Below, piece by piece: positions 57,914-64,000 of a stretch of DNA of 64,000 nucleotides. The stretch comes from Streptomyces cathayae. Lineage in GTDB: Bacteria > Actinomycetota > Actinomycetes > Streptomycetales > Streptomycetaceae. Below the pieces are notes generated by a model. It made no database searches and was not told where the DNA came from. It worked only from the letters and a program-made list of their open reading frames with translations. The translations under genes and the position numbers were made by a program. The DNA is taken from NCBI RefSeq assembly GCF_029760955.1, contig NZ_CP121682.1:5580001-5644000 (forward strand), given 5' to 3'. Each line of letters starts with the position of its first letter. Positions within the stretch are counted from its first letter, which is position 1.

Positions 57914-58969
57914 TCAGCGTACGAGCACATTCCGTGGACGGTGCGACGGTTCGTGCGTCACGCTGGTGGTGGACGCGGGCTCCAGAGGCCTGACTGCTTC
58001 GGGTTCAGCCGTCCGGGCGGTTACGACGGCTGTCGTCTCGTGCGCCGTCCCCGGTTGTACGGCGGCCAGAAGGTGCAGAAAGGTGTGCTCGTCGATGACC
58101 GGCACGCCTTCGGCGTGTGCACGTCGGGCCTTTGCCGAGCCGGACGTTGCCTCGTTGGTGACCAGCACGCTGGTGTGGCGGCTGACAGAGGTCATCATGT
58201 TCAGTCCGGCGGCAACCGCCCGCCCGACCAACTCCGCCCGGGCATGGGCGGTCTCACCGGTGATCGCGACCTTCATTCCCTGCCGGAGCGGCCCGCCGGG
58301 GGTCAGCCGTCCCGGATTGCGGTAGGCGCAGGGAGACTTGGGCGGCTTCGGCGTGAACTGGGACTCTGCCCGGGGCGGGCAGGTCACCAGTGGCAAGGGA
58401 AGATCGAGCCGCGCTGCTTCGCGCAGTGACGCTCGCAGGATCCCGGCCAGTACACGGGTGTCGTCCAGCGCATCGTGAGCACGTTGCTGGGGGACGCGGT
58501 AATGGGCAGCGAGGGTGCCGAGTTTCATGTCGTCCGTCGGCGGATCCACCTGGCGGTTCAGGGCCAGGGTGCAAAGCCGCTGCGACACCGGCAGCCACAT
58601 CCGCGCACGGGCGAACTCATGGGCCAGGAAGTCGTAATCGAACTGGGCGTTGTGAGCGACCAGGACCCGGTCCTGGAGCATCGCGCCGATCTGCCCGGCG
58701 ACCAGGTCGAAGGTCGGTGCGCCATGCAGCCGCTCGGTGGTCAGCCCGTGCACATTCACCGGCCCGGGATCGCACCCCGGGTTGAGCAGTGTCGAGAACT
58801 CTCCGGTCTGCTCACCGTCCGGACCGATCGTGATCACCGCGATGGACAGCACTCGGTCACGCCTGGCTGTGAGTCCTGAGGTCTCCACATCGACCAGTGC
58901 CCAGTCGTGGGCGTAGCCGTCCGTGGCAGGCGCGTCGAAGGAGGTGGAGACGAGACTCATGGTGCTCAT
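57914..58969 (-). CDS. DEDDh exonuclease (DnaQ-like) with C-terminal BRCT domain
   Basis: 351 residues. WALVDVETSGLTARRDRVLS near residue 23 is Exo I (D, E), VAHNAQFDYDFLAHEF is Exo II, and QRAHDALDDTRVLAG is Exo III with the catalytic histidine. After a Pro/Lys linker, residues 229-300 (GMKVAITGETAHARAELVGRAVAAGL ... TSVLVTNEATSGSAKARRA) form a BRCT domain. The start is ATG 58969 or 58960. It should degrade single-stranded or damaged DNA 3'-5', with the BRCT tying it to a repair complex. Confidence 0.9.
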   Translation of the reverse strand: MSTMSLVSTSFDAPATDGYAHDWALVDVETSGLTARRDRVLSIAVITIGPDGEQTGEFSTLLNPGCDPGPVNVHGLTTERLHGAPTFDLVAGQIGAMLQDRVLVAHNAQFDYDFLAHEFARARMWLPVSQRLCTLALNRQVDPPTDDMKLGTLAAHYRVPQQRAHDALDDTRVLAGILRASLREAARLDLPLPLVTCPPRAESQFTPKPPKSPCAYRNPGRLTPGGPLRQGMKVAITGETAHARAELVGRAVAAGLNMMTSVSRHTSVLVTNEATSGSAKARRAHAEGVPVIDEHTFLHLLAAVQPGTAHETTAVVTARTAEPEAVRPLEPASTTSVTHEPSHRPRNVLVR

Positions 58970-59016
58970 GATGATGCGATATGGGACCTTCCTTCAACCT
59001 GCATGCCGTTTTACCC

Positions 59017-59285
59017 TCATCTGGAAACCCGTTGGGATCGGCTCCCACGCGGTGGTCGGGAATGCGGCTTGTCGGTCGAAGCGGATTCTTTGTCTGTCTC
59101 GTCCTCGGCCAGGAGGCGGGCCGAGCCGGTGTCCGGGCCCATGTCGTGCTGGATCTGTACGTCCTTGCTCTTCCACCCCGTCCACCACGGTCGGCGAGAA
59201 TCTGCTCGGCGGAGCTGCGGGAGTTGAGAGCCTGTACACAGGCATCGACGGCCTCGCGGGCCTTGTCGGAGGATGCCGATACTGA
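59017..59285 (-). pseudogene. Possible decayed small gene with a frameshift
   Basis: On the minus strand one frame reads SSDKAREAVDACVQALNSR then SSAEQILADRG (about 59190-59280). Near 59185 a different frame takes over with WKSKDVQIQHDMGPDTGSAR and LLAEDE, ending at a TGA at 59017. Neither half has a start codon or known domain, but together they look like one short protein broken by a frameshift. The alternative is chance coding character in GC-rich DNA. Confidence 0.3.
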
Positions 59286-59300
59286 GGACGAGGGTGCGGA

Positions 59301-60134
59301 GTGGCGAAGGTACGGGAGCAGGCCAGCTGGACCAGGGCGCGGCTCGGGGTCTGCGGGCCCTCCGTCGACCTGCTCACCGCCCGTTTCGACCGGCACGAGT
59401 ACGCCCCGCACGCCCACGACGAGTTCACGGTCGGGGTCACCGTCGGCGGACTGGAGGCCATCGCGTACCGCGGCGGACGCATCGTCTCCGGACCCGGCAC
59501 CCTCGTCGTCCTCGAACCCGGCGAGATGCACACCGGCGGCCCCGCCGCCTCCGACGGCTACGCCTACCGCGCCCTGTACGCCGCCCCCGCCCTGCTCACC
59601 GACGGAACCCACGGCACCGGTCTCCCGCACTTCCGCGAGCCGGTCCTCCACGACCCCGAACTGGCCGGCGCCCTGCGCCGCGCGCACACCGAGGTCAGCG
59701 CCTGCCCCGACCCCCTGGAGGCGGAGTCGAGGCTGCCCTGGCTGCTCATCGCCCTCGCACACCGCCACTCCACCGCCCGTGCGGACGCCGGTGCGGTCCC
59801 CGGTGCCGGGCGCATCGCCCTGGCCGTCCGCGAGCGTCTTGCCGAGGAACTGCTCGCCCCGCCCTCCCTCGCGGCCCTCGCCACCGACCTCGGCCTGTCC
59901 CGCTACCAGCTGCTGCGCGCCTTCCGTACGACGATGGGGATACCGCCCTACGCCTGGCTCGCCCAGTACCGGGTCACCAGGGCCCGCGGCCTGCTGGAGG
60001 CCGGGCTGCGCCCCGCCGAAGTAGCCGGACTCGTGGGCTTCGCGGACCAGGCCCACCTGACCCGGTGGTTCCGCCGCGTCCTCGGGGTGACCCCGGCGGC
60101 GTACCGCAACAGCGTTCAAGACCCGGGACACTGA
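59301..60134 (+). CDS. AraC family transcriptional regulator
   Basis: 277 residues. An N-terminal cupin (PHAHDEFTVGVTVGG, GTLVVLEPGEMHTGGP) binds effector, and the C-terminal pair of helix-turn-helix motifs is clear (SLAALATDLGLSRYQLLRAFR and VAGLVGFADQAHLTRWFRRVLGVTPAAYR). The GTG start at 59301 follows GAGGG. The EamA exporter gene begins 20 nt after its stop, so the regulator may control that exporter; this family commonly pairs with a LysE or EamA transporter. Confidence 0.9.
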   Translation: MAKVREQASWTRARLGVCGPSVDLLTARFDRHEYAPHAHDEFTVGVTVGGLEAIAYRGGRIVSGPGTLVVLEPGEMHTGGPAASDGYAYRALYAAPALLTDGTHGTGLPHFREPVLHDPELAGALRRAHTEVSACPDPLEAESRLPWLLIALAHRHSTARADAGAVPGAGRIALAVRERLAEELLAPPSLAALATDLGLSRYQLLRAFRTTMGIPPYAWLAQYRVTRARGLLEAGLRPAEVAGLVGFADQAHLTRWFRRVLGVTPAAYRNSVQDPGH

Positions 60135-60153
60135 CCCGGCCGAGACTCGCCGC

Positions 60154-61131
60154 ATGACTGCACGCGGCTGGTTCCTGTTCTCCCTGATGGGAGTGGTCTG
60201 GGGCATCCCCTATCTGATGATCAAGGTGGCGGTGGAGGAGGTGTCCCCGTCCGGGGTCGTCTTCACCCGCTGTGCCCTCGGCGCACTGCTCCTGCTGCCC
60301 TTCGCACTGCGGCAAGGAGGCCTCACCGGGACCGTTCGCGCCCACTGGCGCCCCCTGCTCGCCTTCGCGGTCATCGAGATCATCGGCCCCTGGTACACCT
60401 TGACCGACGCGGAACGCCACCTCTCCAGCTCCACCGCCGGCCTGTTGATCGCGGGCGTCCCCATCGTGGGCGTGACGCTCGCCAGGTTCTTCGGCGACAC
60501 GGAGCGCCTGGGCGCACGCCGCCTCACCGGCCTGGGGCTCGGCCTGGTGGGCGTCGGCGTCCTCACCGTCCCGCACCTGACCGGCGGCGACGTCCGTTCG
60601 CTCGCCGAGGTGCTGGTGACGGTACTGGGCTACGCCATCGCCCCGCTCATCGCCGCCCGCCATCTGAAGCAGGTCCCGTCCCTCCAGCTCACCGCGGTCT
60701 GCCTGACCCTGGCGGCAGTCGTCTACGCCCCGGCCGCCGTGCTCACACGGCCGGCCGAGCTGCCCTCCGCCGGGGCACTGACCGCCCTCGCCGGCCTGGG
60801 CGCCGTCTGCACGGCGATCGCCTTCGTCGCCTTCCTGGAGCTGATCAAGGAGGCGGGACCGACCCGGGCGACCGTCATCACGTACGTCAACCCGGCGGTC
60901 GCGGTGACGGCCGGGGTGCTCCTCCTGGGCGAGTCCCTGACCGCGACGGTCCTGGCCGCCTTCGCCCTGATCCTCACCGGCTCGGTCCTGGCGACGGCCG
61001 CGGCACCGAGGCCCCGTTCACGCCCGGTACCATGGCCGGTACGGCAGACGAGCCGGGCGGGCGGCCGCGTGGAGTCCTTTGCGGGGCTTCCCGAGGAACG
61101 TCCGGGCTCCACAGGGCAGGGTGGTGGCTAA
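60154..61131 (+). CDS. EamA/DMT family exporter
   Basis: 325 residues with ten membrane helices in two EamA repeats (FLFSLMGVVWGIPYLMIKVAVEEVSPSG at the start, and ALAGLGAVCTAIAFVAFLELIKEAGPTRATVITYVNPAVAV in the second). Homologous sequence ends near LATAAAP, about residue 288. The last ~37 residues (SRPVPWPVRQTSRAGG ...) read into the RNase P RNA gene, whose 5' end is at 61043. It probably exports an amino acid or metabolite under AraC control. The true C-terminus depends on the stop at 61129-61131. Confidence 0.87.
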   Translation: MTARGWFLFSLMGVVWGIPYLMIKVAVEEVSPSGVVFTRCALGALLLLPFALRQGGLTGTVRAHWRPLLAFAVIEIIGPWYTLTDAERHLSSSTAGLLIAGVPIVGVTLARFFGDTERLGARRLTGLGLGLVGVGVLTVPHLTGGDVRSLAEVLVTVLGYAIAPLIAARHLKQVPSLQLTAVCLTLAAVVYAPAAVLTRPAELPSAGALTALAGLGAVCTAIAFVAFLELIKEAGPTRATVITYVNPAVAVTAGVLLLGESLTATVLAAFALILTGSVLATAAAPRPRSRPVPWPVRQTSRAGGRVESFAGLPEERPGSTGQGGG

Positions 61132-61454
61132 CGGCCACCCGGGGTGACCCGCGGGACAGTGCCACAGAAAGCAGACCGCCCGGCGCTTCGGTGCCGGGTA
61201 AGGGTGAAACGGTGGTGTAAGAGACCACCAGCGCCTGAGGTGACTCAGGCGGCTAGGTAAACCCCACCCGGAGCAAGGTCAAAAGGAGCGCCGTGAAAAG
61301 CGCTCTGCGCGGACGTTCGAGGGCTGCCCGCCCGAGTCCGCGGGTAGACCGCACGAGGCCGGCGGCAACGCCGGCCCTAGATGGATGGCCGTCACCGGAG
61401 GGCCCGCGAGGACCCACCGGAACAGAACCCGGCGTACAGCCCGACTCGTCTGCC
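61043..61454 (+). ncRNA. rnpB: RNase P RNA (type A)
   Basis: A long-range stem joins GGCAGACGAG at the 5' end to CTCGTCTGCC at the 3' end (helix P1). Internal conserved elements are GAGGAACGTCCGGGCTCCAC (CR-I), CAGGGTGGTGGCTAACGGCC, ACAGTGCCACAGAAAGCAGA, GTGAAACGGTGGTGTAAGAG, CTAGGTAAACCCCACCCGGA, and GACAGAACCCGGCGTA-like AACAGAACCCGGCGTACAGC near the 3' end. It cleaves the 5' leader of pre-tRNAs. Its 5' end overlaps the EamA coding region by 89 nt on the same strand. Confidence 0.95.
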
Positions 61455-61672
61455 GCCCCAGGTCGCTGACCTGCAAGAGCACCCTCGATCCCGGCGATGA
61501 AGTGCACATGCGTCATGGTCGGCTGTGCGTACCGCCGAGTGCTTCGAACGTGCCTGGAAGACGGTTGCGCACCGTGCGGCCCTGGACCGGTCGGGCGGCT
61601 CTGGTCCCGCCCTTCGGCCGCTTCACCCCGTGGGCGGTGTCGACGGCTCGCGGGGTGCTTCCCGCTCGGCCG

Positions 61673-62524
61673 TCAGGAGGCGTCGGGGCGGGACTCGTAG
61701 TGCAGGGCGTGGAAACGGCCGGCTTCCTCGCGTCCTGCGGGGTCGCCGCCCAGTGCCCGTACCGCCGCGATCGCGTACCGCTGTTCCTGCTCGTCGGTGA
61801 AGAGGCGCTGCGGATAGGTGCGGGAGGTGTCGAGGGTGGTGTTCAGACCGTGGGCGGCCAGGGCCTGGACGATCGGCCGGTACGACACCGTCCGCAGCAC
61901 GAACGCGCTGACCCACACCGGCCTTCGGACGCCGTCCAGCAGCGCCGTGAACGTCCGGGCGGTGACATAACTGCCGCCGCCGGTCAGCGTGATGAGGCCG
62001 ACCTCGGCGAGCGCGCGGTTCAGCTCGGGGCCGGGCGGGCCCTGTTCGAGGTCGTCGGCGAAGGCGGCGTCCAGGAGCCCCGCCTCCAGCGCGTAGTGCA
62101 CGGCGGGCGCCGAGACGTCCAGGCCGAAGACCGGCACCGCGTCCGGTCGGCGCCGCTCGGCGTAGAACCCCCTGTCCCGCGCCGCCAGTTCCGCCGTCGA
62201 CAGCGTCCGGCAGGCGGGGGAGGTGTAGCGCTCGTACATCTCCGCCAGCGTCACCTCGTGGTTGAGCAGCGCGGCGTTGATCCCGTACGAGCAGCACACG
62301 TCCAGCACCGCCGGCCCGTGCGGCCGGCCGTCGTCGAGCGCGGTCCGTTCGGCGGCGACCTGGCGGAAGACCGGCTGGGCGTGGTGCGGGATCTCGTACT
62401 CCAGCGGGGCCAGCCGCCCGAAGTACGTGCGCGGATCCGGCCGGTCGTAGATGTCGTCGAACCGCGACTTGCCGCCCCCGGAGCCCCCCGAGCCCTCGGT
62501 GCCGCCAGAGCCTGACCCGGCCAT
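61673..62524 (-). CDS. Class I SAM-dependent methyltransferase
   Basis: 283 residues. After a Gly/Ser-rich start comes RTYFGRLAPLEYEIPHHAQPVF, then VLDVCCSYGINAALLNHEV near residue 76, which is motif I with cysteines in place of the usual glycines (CCSYG for GCGxG). VFGLDVSAPAVHYALEAGLLD supplies the acidic ligand. Later, VWVSAFVLRTVSYRPIVQALAAHG is helical. The ATG at 62524 follows GGAGGAG. The altered SAM loop is unusual but seen in this Streptomyces family. Substrate unknown. Confidence 0.82.
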   Translation of the reverse strand: MAGSGSGGTEGSGGSGGGKSRFDDIYDRPDPRTYFGRLAPLEYEIPHHAQPVFRQVAAERTALDDGRPHGPAVLDVCCSYGINAALLNHEVTLAEMYERYTSPACRTLSTAELAARDRGFYAERRRPDAVPVFGLDVSAPAVHYALEAGLLDAAFADDLEQGPPGPELNRALAEVGLITLTGGGSYVTARTFTALLDGVRRPVWVSAFVLRTVSYRPIVQALAAHGLNTTLDTSRTYPQRLFTDEQEQRYAIAAVRALGGDPAGREEAGRFHALHYESRPDAS

Positions 62525-62650
62525 GCCGTACTCCTCCTCACGGAACACGTCTGTACTTCCATCATGTCCCGCTTACGGCGGCTCAGGACGTCTGCCGCGC
62601 ACGAGGCTCGCGAGGGCACCCGATCGCTCCGACACGGCAGCCGAACGTTC

Positions 62651-63799
62651 TCACGGCGGCCCGGGGGACGGCGGGGGCGCCGACGGAAGCCGTGAGTGTC
62701 GGCGGAACCGGTCGATGTCGTGCGCGGTGATGATTCCGCTCAGCCGGCCGTCGTCCATCACGAGGATCGGAAGGAGGGCCCCGGCGGTGCCGAGTCGCTC
62801 CAGGACGGAGTTCAGCAGCTCGTCCGGTGCGGCGAGCGTGCATCGGGACAGCGGGGTCGCGACGTTGCGTACCCGCAGCGACGCCCGCTTCTCGGACGGC
62901 AGGTCGACCAGTCGGCGCAGTTGTACCACGCCGCTGGGGTGGCCCTCGAAGTCGAGCAGCGGCAGCGCTGAGTGCCCCACCTGCGAGGTCACCTCGGAAA
63001 GGAAGCGGTCCACGGCCAGCCAGTCGGGGCCGGTGACCACCGGAGTGGTCATCGCCTGCCTGACCCGTACGCCCCGCAGGGCTGTGACCAGCTCGGCCCA
63101 CCGGCGTTCGGCCGCCGCGGCGCCCGCCACGAACAGGCCGACGACGATCAGCCACAACCCCGCCGGCAGCCCCCGCGCGAACGCCAGCCAGCCCAGGACG
63201 ACAAGTGCCATGCCGACGACCTGGCCACCGCGCCCTGCCGCTCGCTGAGCCCGCTCGCGATCGCCCGTGCGCCACCACAGCAGGGCCTGCGTCAGCCGGC
63301 CTCCGTCCAGGGGCGCGGCGGGCAGCAGGTTGAAGAGGCCCAGCAACAGGTTCGTGCCACCGAGCCAGCCCAGTACGGCGACCGGGATCCGCCAGCCCAG
63401 CGTGGTCGCGACCGCGGCGGCCGCGCCGATACCGACGGCGCCGAGCAGCAGGCTGGCGAGCGGCCCGCTGACGGCGACCAGGAAGGCCGTCCGTGGTGTC
63501 GTCGGCTGGTCCATCCGAGTGACCCCGCCCAGCGCCCACAGGGTCATGTCCTGCACGGAGATCCCCGCCCTGCGAGCCGTCAGCGCGTGCGCGGCCTCGT
63601 GCACCACCAGACTCGCCAGCAGCAGCACGGCTCCGGCCACTCCGGCGACCGCGTACACCACCGGCGCCAGCCCCGGCGCGTATCCGGGCAGTGTCCGGGC
63701 CGCCAGGCCGTACGCGAGGAGCAGCATGAGCAACGGCACGCTCCAGTGCGCCCGCAACGCCAGGCCCCGAACACTCCCGAGCCGGATCGAACCCTTCAT
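62651..63799 (-). CDS. Site-2 protease (M50) family with CBS domains
   Basis: 382 residues. Membrane helices at the N-terminus hold the zinc motif LVVHEAAHALTAR (about residues 65-77) and the third ligand region LLPAAPLDGGRL (about 158-169), which is the M50B S2P signature. Two C-terminal CBS motifs follow (RVRQAMTTPVVTGPDW; NVATPLSRCTLAAPDE and ILVMDDGRLSGIITAHDID). The start is ATG 63799, with a GTG at 63808 as alternative. It probably cleaves transmembrane substrates such as anti-sigma factors, with CBS sensing adenine nucleotides. Confidence 0.9.
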   Translation of the reverse strand: MKGSIRLGSVRGLALRAHWSVPLLMLLLAYGLAARTLPGYAPGLAPVVYAVAGVAGAVLLLASLVVHEAAHALTARRAGISVQDMTLWALGGVTRMDQPTTPRTAFLVAVSGPLASLLLGAVGIGAAAAVATTLGWRIPVAVLGWLGGTNLLLGLFNLLPAAPLDGGRLTQALLWWRTGDRERAQRAAGRGGQVVGMALVVLGWLAFARGLPAGLWLIVVGLFVAGAAAAERRWAELVTALRGVRVRQAMTTPVVTGPDWLAVDRFLSEVTSQVGHSALPLLDFEGHPSGVVQLRRLVDLPSEKRASLRVRNVATPLSRCTLAAPDELLNSVLERLGTAGALLPILVMDDGRLSGIITAHDIDRFRRHSRLPSAPPPSPGPP

Positions 63800-64000
63800 C
63801 GCCCTCACCGCCGACGACTTCCGCCCCCGACTGCACCACTTTTTCCATCTTCCATGGTCGGTCGTCGGCCCCCGTAACAGGAAATGGTCCGTGCAACCAG
63901 GTCTGCGAGCCGGGATCAGTGGCGGCGGCGTCCCAGGCAGGCGGAGACCGTGCCGCGGGCCTACGGTGGTCGAAGGGCTCGGCGAGCCGGCAGGGGTTGC

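Noticed and set aside
58857..60206. 449-codon open frame on the minus strand opposite the AraC gene
   Set aside because: It is the antisense shadow of a clear AraC regulator; only the short segment at 59190-59280 looks protein-like.
61497..61700. Cys-rich short frame after rnpB (MKCTCVMVGCAYRR...)
   Set aside because: No ribosome site, no terminator and no conservation evidence; it runs into the end of the convergent methyltransferase.

Overview
The window looks like a chromosomal segment of a Streptomyces. The evidence is very high GC with strong third-position GC, frequent GTG (and some TTG/CTG) starts, many 1-8 nt stop/start overlaps, long GC-rich hairpins as terminators, and an actinobacterial gene set (FmdB, DUF2277, GT87-PAP2 fusion, RNase H-phosphatase fusion, HATPase regulator). 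No IS element, prophage or CRISPR array was found. The content is mostly core genome, with one patchier stretch around 55.9-59.3 kb.

Layout. 0-9.5 kb is a tellurium-resistance-type (Ter) stress locus. It holds three TerD-like proteins, a DUF475/TerC-like membrane protein, a TerA-like protein, and a tightly coupled trio: a citrate-lyase-beta-like aldolase, a large phosphoribosyltransferase-TRSP-phosphoribosyltransferase fusion, and a HAD phosphatase. 9.6-29 kb is mixed housekeeping: FmdB, a coiled-coil membrane protein, a DUF4097-like lipoprotein, tRNA-Val(UAC), DedA, a PhoD-type phosphatase, a secreted HNH nuclease, a Mn2+-type (yybP-ykoY) riboswitch ahead of a TMEM165/GDT1 cation exporter, a HAD hydrolase, a peptidoglycan-binding protein, a 14-TM efflux pump with a winged-helix tail, GNAT, DUF1992, FHA, an O-methyltransferase, a GT87-PAP2 fusion and a secreted transglycosylase.

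29.4-35.3 kb (minus strand) is the most coherent system. A cobalamin riboswitch precedes five overlapping genes: a surface alpha/alpha-barrel protein, a second surface-anchored protein, and the T, fused A1-A2 and S components of an ECF importer. The sequence argues for B12 uptake with a surface capture step. 35.4-39.7 kb holds a KstR-like TetR regulator and a divergent glycosyltransferase-methyltransferase-alpha/alpha-barrel operon. A 14-bp palindrome in the divergent promoter fits the KstR consensus.

39.7-54.3 kb carries membrane and cell-wall genes (DUF5336, amidase), methyltransferases, an MFS pump and an orphan receiver domain. It also has the conserved actinobacterial trio Nif3, zinc ribbon and RNase H/phosphatase, then KDPG aldolase, YaaA and a MerR regulator coupled to a membrane protein. 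54.5-64 kb has a TMA-monooxygenase-like flavoprotein, a gene-poor stretch, a ribbon-helix-helix/PIN toxin-antitoxin-like pair, an HATPase regulator, a DnaQ-BRCT nuclease, gene debris, AraC + EamA, the RNase P RNA gene, a methyltransferase and a site-2 protease with CBS domains.
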